DNA of 64,000 nucleotides from Aquificaceae bacterium (GTDB taxonomy: Bacteria; Aquificota; Aquificia; Aquificales; Aquificaceae). The notes under the pieces were generated by a model. The model searched no databases and was not told where the DNA came from. It worked only from the letters and a program-made list of their open reading frames with translations. The stretch covers positions 1-64,000 of the forward strand of contig JALWVU010000070.1 of assembly GCA_027079305.1 (NCBI GenBank), in the 5' to 3' direction. Positions 24,818-33,438 of this stretch are shown piece after piece (the stretch's first letter is position 1; every line of letters begins with the position of its first letter). A program made the position numbers and the translations under genes.

Positions 24818-26086
24818 TCAGGCTACGCTTCTCTCTGTGAAGGTTCCCACCCTGTTCCTGCCCCTCTTCTTGGCTATATAGAGGGCTTCATCAGCCATCT
24901 TTATAAGCTGTTCTTTTCTCATCCCCTCACGGGGTATCAGGCTCGCTACTCCCACGCTTACGGTTACTCTATCATACACATCAGAGCCCGGGTGGGGAAT
25001 CTTAAGGTCCATCACAGCTTCCCTTATTCTTTCAGCTATCTTTTTGGCCTGTGAGAGGTCCGTCTCCGGCAGAACTACTACAAACTCTTCTCCTCCGTAT
25101 CTTGCCACAAGATCTATACCTTTTCTCAAATTAGCGCTTATAGCCTGAGCCACTTCCCTGAGGCACTTGTCCCCTTTAGGATGGCCCATAATGTCGTTGT
25201 ATTTCTTGAAAAAGTCTATGTCTATCAGGAGCAGGGATATAGGTCTGCCCGCTCTTTTTGCCCTTTCCCACTCCGCCTCCAGATACTCTTCAAACTTTCT
25301 TCTGTTAGCCACTCCCGTAAGGCTGTCCATGTAAGACATCTCCCTGAGTTTTTCGTTGAGCTTCTCGACTCTCTTTTTCTCCATGGTTAGAAGAACCGTA
25401 AGAAGGAAGTCCCTTCTGCTCTGATACTCCCAGAGATAGCTTACAGGTATGCCTATGAGGTTGGCAGAGCTGAGGAAAAACATATCCGCCACCATCCTAT
25501 TGACCGCCTTATGCAGGAAAAATAGATCACCTACAAGGTGGAGTAGCACGAGTGTTAGGGAAGCAAAAAGAGCGTAGCGGAATCTCAGGGCGGAAAGTGT
25601 ATAAGCGTAGAAGGTTATTATCATAAGACCGGACTGATGCAGGAAGTCCTTATCAGGCGGTAGGAAGGCTATCATAGCTATGACGCCCATACCTGCGATG
25701 ACAATCACAAGAGCGTGCAAGGTGTGGATCAGCCACTCCTTCCTTATCCTGTAAGTAGACAGCAGAAAGAGCAATCCGGATGGACATACAACCCCGTATC
25801 TTATGGTCCACATAATCTTCTTGTGCTCGGGTGAAACCACAAGATCAAGCAAACCGAACACCGCGTAGAGCATTATTCCGAAGAGTATGCCGAGCCTTAT
25901 CCTCCACATATATCTGTTCAGGTAGTAGTTGATGAAGGCTTCTTCTACTGGAGGCGAGAACCTGAGGCGCCACACGCCCCGTTCCAGTTCCCTTTCTATG
26001 CTGAACGCGTCCTCCAGAGAAAAAGTGTTTGGTAAATAACCTGAATCGTCTGAAGAACTTCTCCTATTACGCACTTCTTCTTTCAT
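24818..26086 (-). CDS. membrane-anchored GGDEF diguanylate cyclase
   Basis: A 422-residue protein with an N-terminal membrane region of six or seven helices (about residues 70-235), a short coiled coil, and a C-terminal GGDEF domain that makes cyclic di-GMP. The active site is RYGGEEF near residue 340, preceded by the family motifs DSLTGVANRRKFEEYL and IDIDFFKKYNDIMGHPKGD. The allosteric I-site RxxD five residues before the active site reads KGID, so feedback inhibition by product may be missing. The divergent small secreted protein gene is 26 bp away. No PilZ or EAL partner is in the window. Confidence 0.9.
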   Translation of the reverse strand: MKEEVRNRRSSSDDSGYLPNTFSLEDAFSIERELERGVWRLRFSPPVEEAFINYYLNRYMWRIRLGILFGIMLYAVFGLLDLVVSPEHKKIMWTIRYGVVCPSGLLFLLSTYRIRKEWLIHTLHALVIVIAGMGVIAMIAFLPPDKDFLHQSGLMIITFYAYTLSALRFRYALFASLTLVLLHLVGDLFFLHKAVNRMVADMFFLSSANLIGIPVSYLWEYQSRRDFLLTVLLTMEKKRVEKLNEKLREMSYMDSLTGVANRRKFEEYLEAEWERAKRAGRPISLLLIDIDFFKKYNDIMGHPKGDKCLREVAQAISANLRKGIDLVARYGGEEFVVVLPETDLSQAKKIAERIREAVMDLKIPHPGSDVYDRVTVSVGVASLIPREGMRKEQLIKMADEALYIAKKRGRNRVGTFTERSVA

Positions 26087-26112
26087 AAGGCAAGCATATT
26101 TTAAAATAGTCG

Positions 26113-26418
26113 ATGATGCTTTTTAAAATTCTGCTCATCCTGACAACGTGCTTTCTATTATCCCACTCCTTAGAAATTAAAAAGGAGTGTACAGGAGTCA
26201 TAGAAGGGATCCTCCACTGCAGATCCGCTATAGAAAAAGGAGCCCTGGTTCCCCAGGTGTGTGGAAAATGTGAACTTGAGTTCAGGAATGGGAAGCTTTA
26301 CATAAAAACTGCCGGGGGTTGTCCCAAATATAACGCCCTACTCTGCGAACTTGTATCTGGGAAGGTCTTTCTGATAAACAACCTCTCCTGTGAGCCGGTT
26401 GAGAAAGGTATAAAGTAG
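26113..26418 (+). CDS. small secreted cysteine-rich protein
   Basis: A 101-residue protein with a signal peptide (hydrophobic residues 3-18, likely cleavage near SHS-LEI). The mature 80 residues hold seven cysteines (KECTG, LHCRS, QVCGKCEL, GGCPK, LLCEL, LSCEP), which suggests a disulfide-bonded or metal-binding periplasmic domain. No family is recognised. A TATTTT box about 11 bp before the ATG and the absence of a Shine-Dalgarno fit a short leader. It is alone on the forward strand between two reverse-strand genes. Confidence 0.55.
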   Translation: MMLFKILLILTTCFLLSHSLEIKKECTGVIEGILHCRSAIEKGALVPQVCGKCELEFRNGKLYIKTAGGCPKYNALLCELVSGKVFLINNLSCEPVEKGIK

Positions 26419-26432
26419 TCCCATAGGTATAT

Positions 26433-27926
26433 TCACCGCCACTGCTCCGGAAAACCTTCGAGGGATTCCTTCAGCTTCCTCCATCCCTTAGCTTTCAGCA
26501 CCTCCTCCAGCTCACTCATCTCCCTTACGCCTCCCAGGATCATCTCGCCCGAGGGATCCCTCCAGTATCTGCCCTTTGAAAGATCCACCTGGAATATCTC
26601 TCCCGTTCTGGGATCCTTCACGAAGGTCTTTTCCGAGAGGAGGTTGGCCCAGGCGATGGAGCTCCTCGTCAGGAACTCGTTGTGCTCGTCCAGAACTCCT
26701 AAGATAACCCTGTTCCAGTAGGCCTGATCTTGGATGTTTCTCTGGACCTTGGAGAGGAACCAGTTGGGGTCGGGACGGAAGCCGATCACCACAGCGGTCA
26801 GCAGGCCCTTAGCCCTTTCGGAGCCTCTGGCCTGAGCGGTTATGAGGAGTAGATTTGTCTGGAAGTTTCGCACACCGGTTCCGGGCGAGTAGGAGTCTGT
26901 AGAAAAACCCACGATCAGGACGACTCTTCTGAGCCTGCCGTTAGATGCCTCAAAGCCACCGTATAGTAGGGAAGCGTTCGCCTGGTGCTGGAACATGGCC
27001 CCCGTGGTAGCTAATCTCCTCCTTGCGCTCTCCTCCAGCGCTTTAAGGCTCCCGGGCTTTGGTAAATTCCGAACCTTTACTATCTCCCAGCTCTCACCTT
27101 CCGAGTTCCAGAGGGAAACCAGGAGCTCGGAGGCTGTTCTGATCGAGTCTACGATAAAAGGCATCTGGGATGGATAGCTCTGTCCGTTTATGGATATCAT
27201 CGCTGATCCTCCAAAGGGGCCGACAGCTCCTGCCAGGCTTATAAAGTCCCGTCTCACGAACTCTCCTCTCCCCGAAGCTACGAAGTGTATCTCCCTCGGA
27301 GCCTGGGGTATAACTGTGCCGTAGAAGTCCCAGCCTCTTGGAATCCTTAGAGTGGCTGCCACGCTCCCCGTCTCCGGATCTCTTATGAGAGCTCTCCTAG
27401 AGGGTATCCTGCGCTTTGTGAAACGGAAGGTCTTTGCTATTCGGATCATCTCTTTAACCCTACCTTCTGGAGTTCCCCTCGGGTAGAAAAAGCTTATTAA
27501 GAGGGAGGACCTTCTGAGAGGAATTATGTAGGTGAGGGAGGTGTATTCCTGTGGAGGAATTCTACCTTGAAGCCCCCAGGTTATGGGGAGCATCGGATCG
27601 AGGACGTAGGGGTATCCCCTGAGGTCGGATCTCACGAGAACACTATTTTTTACTCTCTTGAAGTGGGTGACGCCCCTGCCCATAAATCTGGTTTCCTGAA
27701 GCAGGGCTTTGGCAACCTTCCTCAGGTTCCTCCCGGGGTAAACTCTAAAGGTTATGAAGCGGGTCATGTCCTCCGAGATAATGAGAACGTAGCTGGGAAA
27801 GACTCTAACGCTCCAGTCCGCGGGCAGTTTGACTCTTATTCCGTGGACGGGATCCTTGATCTCGGTTATCTCTTTAGCAGAGAGGCTTGTGAAGAGGAGA
27901 AAGATAAACAGCAGGAGCCTGAGCAT
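26433..27926 (-). CDS. secreted protein of unknown function with duplicated N-terminal module
   Basis: A 497-residue exported protein with signal peptide 1-17 (LSA-KEI). Residues about 20-170 resemble PsbP/DcrB-type beta-sandwich modules (KLPADWSVRVFPSYVLIISED... ending in AKTFRF), and residues about 185-385 look like a second diverged copy (RIPRGWDFYG...). The C-terminal 110 residues are different and contain DPRTGEIFQVDLSKGRYWRDP, which reads like a small beta-barrel. It overlaps the smc stop by one base (TGATG), so it is the last gene of the long reverse-strand run; role unknown. Confidence 0.65.
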   Translation of the reverse strand: MLRLLLFIFLLFTSLSAKEITEIKDPVHGIRVKLPADWSVRVFPSYVLIISEDMTRFITFRVYPGRNLRKVAKALLQETRFMGRGVTHFKRVKNSVLVRSDLRGYPYVLDPMLPITWGLQGRIPPQEYTSLTYIIPLRRSSLLISFFYPRGTPEGRVKEMIRIAKTFRFTKRRIPSRRALIRDPETGSVAATLRIPRGWDFYGTVIPQAPREIHFVASGRGEFVRRDFISLAGAVGPFGGSAMISINGQSYPSQMPFIVDSIRTASELLVSLWNSEGESWEIVKVRNLPKPGSLKALEESARRRLATTGAMFQHQANASLLYGGFEASNGRLRRVVLIVGFSTDSYSPGTGVRNFQTNLLLITAQARGSERAKGLLTAVVIGFRPDPNWFLSKVQRNIQDQAYWNRVILGVLDEHNEFLTRSSIAWANLLSEKTFVKDPRTGEIFQVDLSKGRYWRDPSGEMILGGVREMSELEEVLKAKGWRKLKESLEGFPEQWR

Positions 27927-30900
27927 CAGGAGGCCTCCTTCTCCTCCCTCAGCACGCTCGAGAGGTTCTCCACGGGGAATACCCTCGAGATACCACCTCT
28001 GGCGGACACCCCGATCAGCTTGTCCGCGAAGCTGGCGAGCACCTCCCTTAGAGTGACCACTATAAACTGGGCCTCCTTCGACTTCTCCTTTATAAGCTCT
28101 CCCACTTTCCTCGCGTTAGCCTCGTCCAGGTGGGCGTCCACCTCGTCGAAGTAGTAAAAGGGCGAGGGCTTGTAGTCCTGTATGGCGAATATGAGTGAGA
28201 GGGCTGCGAGGGTCTTCTCCCCTCCCGACATGGCCTCAAGATACTGGACGTCTTTTCCTCTGGGCTTTACCATCAGGTTCACCCCTCCCGAGAAGGGGTC
28301 TATCTCGTTCTCTATCATCATCTGGGCCTTGCCCCCCGGGGAGAGGAAGGAGAAGATCCTCTTGAGGTTCCTGTTTATGTGCTCGAAGGTCTCCATGAAG
28401 GTTTTTAGCTTCTTGGTCTCTATCTCCTCTATCATCTCCTTTATCGCCTTCCTCTCCTCCTGGAGCTTGGCGTGCTTTTCTTCGTAGTCCCTGAACCTCT
28501 CCAGCTCCTCCTCGTAGTCCTGATCCGCCCTCAGGTTAACGCTCCCCAGGTGCTGGAGCTCCCTCTCCAGTCTGAAGAGCCTCTCCTTGAGCTTTGTGAT
28601 GGATTCCTTCACCTCGGGAAGCTCTCCTTCGAAGTTCAGCTCCGAGAGCCTGGTCCTCAGGTCCGAGAGCTTCTGCTGGATCCTGCTCAGACTCGCGCTC
28701 AGGTCCCCTATGCGGGAGTGAAGATCCTCCTCCTCTATCCTGAGCCTCCCCAGCTCCGCCTGAAGGCTTCTGACCTCTTCTTCTACTTTGTCTTTTTCTT
28801 TATAGAACTGATAGACCTGAGTCTCTATGTCCTTTACCTTTTCTTCCAGCTCGAGCTTTCTGCCTTTGAGCTCCTCTATCTCCCTCTCTATCTCCTCCTT
28901 CTCGGTTTGGAGGGCCTCCAGGTGGGCCTCCTTCCTCTGGATCTCCTCTTCTATGGACCTCACCTCCGACTCCTTGTCCTTGAGCCTGAGCTTCACCTCC
29001 TCAAGCTCTGCCCTCTTGTTCTCCGCCCTGCGCTTTAGTTTCTCGTACTCCTGCCTCTTCTCCTCTATCCCGGAGGAGCGGTAGTAGTTTACTATATCCT
29101 GGCGCTTTAGGATCAGGTTTCTGAGCTTCTCCTCGCTGTACTCTATGTCCTCCTTTAGCTTTGTGAGCTTCTCGCTCAGCTCCCTCTCCTGCTCCCTCAG
29201 GGCTTCCACATACTGGAGGGCTTTATCTATCTTCTCGTCGAACTCGGAGAGCTTCCTGTCCCCCTCCTTTGAGAGTTCCTCGAGCTCCGAGAGCTTCTTC
29301 TCGAGAACCTTAAGAACTCCCTCCTTCTCCGCTATCTCGCTCCTGAGGGCTCTCAGCTTTATTACCGTGTCCTGCTCCTTTTCTCTTAGCTCCTGCTCCT
29401 CGAGATCCAGCTTCCTCCTCTCCTCCTCGTAGAACTTCCTTCCCAGCTCCCCACCAGCCTTCGTGCTCCCCCCGCTTATGACACCGCTCTTCTCAAAGAG
29501 GTCCCCATCTAAGGTAACCATCCTGTAGCTCCCTATCCCTATCCTCTTGGCGGAGTCGAAGTCCTCCACTATGAGGGTGTCCCCGAAGGCGAACCTGACC
29601 GCCCTCTCGAACTTAGGATCGAACTCCACCAGGTTTATGGCAAAGTCCACCGCCCCCTTGACTCTGGGGTAGGGAGGGAGGCTCTGCTCTCCCCTTATCC
29701 TGTTCAGAGGGATGAAGCTCATCCTCCCCAGATTCTTCTCCCTAAGGATCTCTATGCATTTTCTGGCGACGTCTTCGTTCTCGACGACCACATACCTGAG
29801 CCTTCCGCCCCCCGCGACCTCGACCGCCCTTATGTGCTCGGGATCCTTCACCGTGATCAGATCCCCCACAGTCCCGTAAACTCCCTCGATCCCTTCGAAG
29901 ACCAGGTCCGTAGGCTCGGAGCTGGCCAGCTTGCTCTCCACGTAGGCTTTGGCCTTTATGACCTCTTCGATCTTCTTCCTGATCTCTTTGAGTTCCTCCT
30001 CCACCTTCTTCAGATACTCCCTCTCCTGCTTCAGGGTGTCCCTCTCGACCGCCCTCATCCTTCTGTATTTTTCAACTTCACCGAAGGACTCCTCGATTTT
30101 TTTCCTTGTCTCCTCTTTCTCCTGCTCGAGCTTCTCCACCTCTTCGAGGGTCTTCTCTATCTTCAGCTCTATCTCCTTGAGCTTGAGCCTTATGGAGTTC
30201 TCCTCTTCTTTTTTAGACTCTATGTACTCCTTTAGCTGGCGCTCCTTCTCCTCCGCCCTCTGGGCCTCCTCTATGGAGACCTTGAGCTGGTCGTCGAGCT
30301 TTCTCAGCTCCTCGTAAGCCTCCTCTTCGAGGGCCTTCAGCTCTTCGAGCTCTTTTTCCTTAAGCTCCAGCTCCGCCCTCAGCTCCTCGAGCTCACTCTT
30401 CAAGTTCTCCAAATCCTTCGAGAGGTATCCGAGGGCCTTCTCCTCCTTCTCCCTCTCCGCGATAATCTCCTCCCTCCTTCTCTCCCTCCTCTCTATCTCC
30501 TTCTCTACATGCTCTATATCGGAGGAGATCTTACCTATCTTTTCCCTGAAGGGGAGGAGCTTCTCGGTGAGCTCTTTGAGTCTTTCCTCCTTCTCAGAGA
30601 GGAGGGCTTCTTTCTCGGAAATATTCTTTTTAACCTCCTCGAGTCTGGACTGGTGCTCGGAGAGCTGGGTTGAGAGCTTCTCTTCCTCCGAGCTGAGCTT
30701 CTTGATCTCTTTAGATAGTATGGCGATCTCGGTCTCCCTCTTTTCCTCCTGGAGCTTCCTGTATCTTTCGAGCTTCTCCTTCTCCTCCTTGAGTTTGTCC
30801 AGCTGGATCTTTATCTCGTCCAAGAGGAGCTTGAGCTCCCTTATCTTTATGTCCACCTCGAGGAGGTCGTTTATGGCCTTCTGCTTCTTGGCCTCGTATT

Positions 30901-31405
30901 CGCTTATGCCCGCTATGTCCTCTATCACCTTCCTCCTCTCCACAGGGGTCATCTTGAGGAACTTGATTATGTCCCCCTGAAGGACCACGTTGTAGCCGTT
31001 CTCGTATATTCCCGCTTTAGAGAGGAAGTCCTTCAGGTCCTTTTCTCTCACGGTCGTTCCGTTCACTTTAAAGGTGCTCCTCCCGTCCCGTGTCACCCTC
31101 CTCGAGATAACTATCCTCTCGTCCTCTACGGGAAAGGCCCCGTTGTTTCTGAAGTGGACCTCCACGTAGGCATGAGGAGCTTTCTCGGAGTCTCGGGAGA
31201 ATATGAGGTAGGAGAGGTTCTTGGCCCTAAGTGTTTTAGTTGTCGCTATACCGAGGGCGAAGGAGATGGCGTCCCCTATGTTGGACTTTCCCGCCCCGTT
31301 GGGGCCAACTATCGCTATGAAGCCCTCCCCGAGGGGTATCTCCTTCCTCTCTTTCCCGTAGGACTTGAAGCCCTCAACGACGAGCTTCTCTATAAAGGCC
31401 TTCAT
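27926..31405 (-). CDS. smc: SMC chromosome-segregation ATPase
   Basis: The protein has the full SMC plan in 1159 residues: Walker A GPNGAGKSN at 34-42, a first coiled coil of about 300 residues, the hinge (GVYGTVGDLI...to NRIR, about 490-640), a second coiled coil, the ABC signature LEAMSGGEKTLAALSL near 1065 and Walker B FYYFDEVDAHLDEANA near 1090. It condenses and segregates DNA as a dimer with ScpA/ScpB. The start is ATG 31405, overlapping the lpxD stop (ATGA); the frame stays open 91 codons further upstream, but that extension lies antisense-free inside lpxD in another frame and lacks family sequence. Cotranscription with lpxD is likely. Confidence 0.95.
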   Translation of the reverse strand: MKAFIEKLVVEGFKSYGKERKEIPLGEGFIAIVGPNGAGKSNIGDAISFALGIATTKTLRAKNLSYLIFSRDSEKAPHAYVEVHFRNNGAFPVEDERIVISRRVTRDGRSTFKVNGTTVREKDLKDFLSKAGIYENGYNVVLQGDIIKFLKMTPVERRKVIEDIAGISEYEAKKQKAINDLLEVDIKIRELKLLLDEIKIQLDKLKEEKEKLERYRKLQEEKRETEIAILSKEIKKLSSEEEKLSTQLSEHQSRLEEVKKNISEKEALLSEKEERLKELTEKLLPFREKIGKISSDIEHVEKEIERRERRREEIIAEREKEEKALGYLSKDLENLKSELEELRAELELKEKELEELKALEEEAYEELRKLDDQLKVSIEEAQRAEEKERQLKEYIESKKEEENSIRLKLKEIELKIEKTLEEVEKLEQEKEETRKKIEESFGEVEKYRRMRAVERDTLKQEREYLKKVEEELKEIRKKIEEVIKAKAYVESKLASSEPTDLVFEGIEGVYGTVGDLITVKDPEHIRAVEVAGGGRLRYVVVENEDVARKCIEILREKNLGRMSFIPLNRIRGEQSLPPYPRVKGAVDFAINLVEFDPKFERAVRFAFGDTLIVEDFDSAKRIGIGSYRMVTLDGDLFEKSGVISGGSTKAGGELGRKFYEEERRKLDLEEQELREKEQDTVIKLRALRSEIAEKEGVLKVLEKKLSELEELSKEGDRKLSEFDEKIDKALQYVEALREQERELSEKLTKLKEDIEYSEEKLRNLILKRQDIVNYYRSSGIEEKRQEYEKLKRRAENKRAELEEVKLRLKDKESEVRSIEEEIQRKEAHLEALQTEKEEIEREIEELKGRKLELEEKVKDIETQVYQFYKEKDKVEEEVRSLQAELGRLRIEEEDLHSRIGDLSASLSRIQQKLSDLRTRLSELNFEGELPEVKESITKLKERLFRLERELQHLGSVNLRADQDYEEELERFRDYEEKHAKLQEERKAIKEMIEEIETKKLKTFMETFEHINRNLKRIFSFLSPGGKAQMMIENEIDPFSGGVNLMVKPRGKDVQYLEAMSGGEKTLAALSLIFAIQDYKPSPFYYFDEVDAHLDEANARKVGELIKEKSKEAQFIVVTLREVLASFADKLIGVSARGGISRVFPVENLSSVLREEKEAS

Positions 31406-32376
31406 CTCAGCCTCTTCATGATCTCGGGGAGCTTTAAGAGGTAGGCGTAGATGCGCTTCCACCTGCTCCACTCGATCGCGGGCAGGTTCGCTCCGTAAAC
31501 CTTTCCGGGTTCGAGGTCCTTGGAGACACCCGACTTGGCTGTAACCGTAACGTTGTCCCCTATGCGGACGTGATCCGCCACGCCCACCTGCCCGGCGAGG
31601 ATGACGTTCCTCCCCGTCCTCACGCTTCCCGAGACTCCCACCTGGGATACTATTATATTCCCTTCGCCTATCTCGCAATTGTGGGCTATCATCACCAGGT
31701 TGTCGATCTTGGTGAATCTGCCTATCCTCGTTGAGTCTATCATGGCCCTGTCTATCGTCGTATTCGCCCCCACCTCCACCTCGTCCTCTATTACCACGTT
31801 ACCGATGTGGTTGAGCTTTTTGATGCCCTCCTTCCCTATGTAGTATCCGAAGCCGTCCGCCCCTATCACCGCCCCGCTGTGGATCCTCACCCTTTTGCCT
31901 ACCACCGTCCTCGGGTAGATGTGGACTCCGCTGAAGAGGACGCTCCCCTCCCCTATGTATGAGCCCTCACCCACGTAGCAGAAGGGGTATACCTTCACAC
32001 CGTTCTCGAGAACCGCGTTTTTCCCTATGAAGGAAAATGGACCCACGTATACATCCTTCCCGATCTTCACCCCCTCCTCCACAACCGCCTTCTCCGATAC
32101 TCCCGTCGGGTGCTCTTCCGGATGTAGCTTTCCAAGGTATATGGCGAGGGCGAGCCTCACGTCCTTTACCTTCAGGTAGTTGGGATAGTCCACGTCCGTG
32201 CTAACCACGAGGGCCGTGGGATTTCCCTTGAGAGCCCTCTCCACCTCCTTCTCAGTCTGGCAGAAGACCACGGTCCCTTCCTTCGGATCGGAGGTGGAAG
32301 ATATGCCCGAGACCTCCGCCTCGGGATCTCCCACCAGCTCCGCTTCGAGAAGTTCCGCCAGTTCTCTCAGCTTCAT
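31402..32376 (-). CDS. lpxD: UDP-3-O-acylglucosamine N-acyltransferase
   Basis: LpxD adds the second hydroxyacyl chain to UDP-acyl-glucosamine in lipid A synthesis, showing a Gram-negative outer membrane. The 324 residues have the N-terminal uridine-binding domain (1-100), then a left-handed beta helix of hexapeptide repeats (VVEEGVKIGKDVYVGPFSFIG onward) and a C-terminal helix. The catalytic His is expected in MIAHNCEIGEG near residue 232, and ADGFGY near 166 and HIGNVVIEDEVEVGANTTID are typical. It overlaps the Skp-like gene by 4 bp upstream and smc by 4 bp downstream. Confidence 0.95.
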   Translation of the reverse strand: MKLRELAELLEAELVGDPEAEVSGISSTSDPKEGTVVFCQTEKEVERALKGNPTALVVSTDVDYPNYLKVKDVRLALAIYLGKLHPEEHPTGVSEKAVVEEGVKIGKDVYVGPFSFIGKNAVLENGVKVYPFCYVGEGSYIGEGSVLFSGVHIYPRTVVGKRVRIHSGAVIGADGFGYYIGKEGIKKLNHIGNVVIEDEVEVGANTTIDRAMIDSTRIGRFTKIDNLVMIAHNCEIGEGNIIVSQVGVSGSVRTGRNVILAGQVGVADHVRIGDNVTVTAKSGVSKDLEPGKVYGANLPAIEWSRWKRIYAYLLKLPEIMKRLR

Positions 32377-32873
32377 TTCTTAGGAACGCTCGCGTCGATC
32401 AGCCTGATCACCTCCGTGGTTATGTCCATACCGGACTCCTTGTATATGAAGACCGCACAGTCCATAACTCCAGCGTAGCCCCTCTCCTTGGCCAGCTTCT
32501 CCGCGGCCTCCTTGACCCTGTTGTAAACCATGTTCTCGAGCCTCTGCTTCATGTCCGCCAGCTCCTTCTGGGCCTTCTCCTGGAGTGTTCTCGCCTCTGA
32601 TTCGATCCTCTGATACTCCTTTATCTTCTCCTCTTTAGCCTTCTGGGAGATCGCCTTGCTCTCGATCTGCTTCTTAAGCTCCTGGAGCTTCTTCTCCTTA
32701 CCGCTCAGCTGGGTCTGATACTCGATCAGCTTGTCCCTCAGCTCCTTCTGGGCCTGGGCCACCAGCTTGGACTCCTGGAGGATCCTGTTGGTGTCTACGC
32801 AGGCGATCTTCCCCTGCCCGTAGGCAATTCCGATCAGAAAGATCGTGAACAACAGCGCGAAAGTTCTGAGCAT
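32373..32873 (-). CDS. Skp/OmpH-type periplasmic chaperone
   Basis: A 166-residue exported protein: signal peptide 1-18 (YG-QGK), a short strand KIACVDTNRIL, then a long Lys/Glu/Gln-rich coiled coil (about 35-110) and a C-terminal strand region (MDCAVFIYKESGMDIT). This is the plan of Skp, the trimeric tentacled chaperone for outer-membrane proteins. GGAGGT precedes the ATG at 32873; a GTG two codons earlier is not needed. Skp next to lpxD is a widespread order in Gram-negative genomes. Confidence 0.85.
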   Translation of the reverse strand: MLRTFALLFTIFLIGIAYGQGKIACVDTNRILQESKLVAQAQKELRDKLIEYQTQLSGKEKKLQELKKQIESKAISQKAKEEKIKEYQRIESEARTLQEKAQKELADMKQRLENMVYNRVKEAAEKLAKERGYAGVMDCAVFIYKESGMDITTEVIRLIDASVPKK

Positions 32874-32894
32874 GACCACCTCCTTTTTAGTTTT

Positions 32895-33308
32895 TTAAGC
32901 TCCCCCCAGCTTGAGGAAAGCGAATATCATCCATCCCGTTACCGCAACGTATATCCATACCACGGCCGTAATGGGTGCTATCTTCCTGTGCTTGGAGATC
33001 CTGTCCGTGATTCCCAAGAACACGGTCACCACCGCAAGGGGCAGGTTCAGGGCGGCGAGCACGGAGTGGGAAATCAGGATAAACAGATACAGCCCTTTGA
33101 GAGGCCCCTCGTAAGGCTTCGGAGGGTAGGAGAAGTACTTGATCAGATAAAAGATCAGGAACAGGAGTGCAAGGAATGAGGCGCTCAGCATAGCCCTCTT
33201 GTGAAGCTCCCTCCTGCCCGTCTTGACTAAATAAAGACCTGTGAGTATGAGGATACCGCTCGCCCCTATGGTGAGCAGGCTGAGGGCGGTTAAAAGTTCG
33301 TAGCTCAT
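32895..33308 (-). CDS. DUF420 membrane protein, oxidase-associated
   Basis: A 137-residue protein with four transmembrane segments (about 7-28, 40-63, 80-103, 113-133). It matches DUF420 (YozB/CtaM-like), a family found with heme-copper oxidases and implicated in cytochrome aa3/caa3 maturation. Conserved His residues in RELHKRAML, ILISHSVLAALNLP and SKHRKIAP are present. It lies immediately downstream of the oxidase-related genes in the same direction. Confidence 0.8.
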   Translation of the reverse strand: MSYELLTALSLLTIGASGILILTGLYLVKTGRRELHKRAMLSASFLALLFLIFYLIKYFSYPPKPYEGPLKGLYLFILISHSVLAALNLPLAVVTVFLGITDRISKHRKIAPITAVVWIYVAVTGWMIFAFLKLGGA

Positions 33309-33309
33309 T

Positions 33310-33438
33310 TCAATTCTCCCTTAGAAGATGCACTATAACGAAGGTCATTAGGTAGGTTAGGAGGGCAAAAACCGCCAGCATCACCGCTATCACTATGCTT
33401 GCCCTACGGTTGCGCTTCTTCCTCTCTTCTAAACTCAT
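33310..33438 (-). CDS. 42-residue single-helix membrane protein in the oxidase cluster
   Basis: A small frame from ATG 33438 to TGA 33312-33310 encodes MSLEERKKRNRRAS, then one hydrophobic helix of about 24 residues and a short HLLREN tail. The basic N-terminus predicts the amino end in the cytoplasm. It overlaps the end of the oxidase-like gene by 35 bp and precedes the DUF420 gene by 1 bp, filling the gap exactly. Small single-helix subunits are common in heme-copper oxidases, so a structural or assembly subunit is a fair inference. Confidence 0.5.
   Translation of the reverse strand: MSLEERKKRNRRASIVIAVMLAVFALLTYLMTFVIVHLLREN

Noticed and set aside
31406-31678. 91-codon upstream extension of smc
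   Set aside because: Lies inside lpxD in another frame, is rich in Arg and Gly, and bears no SMC sequence; ATG 31405 is the family start.
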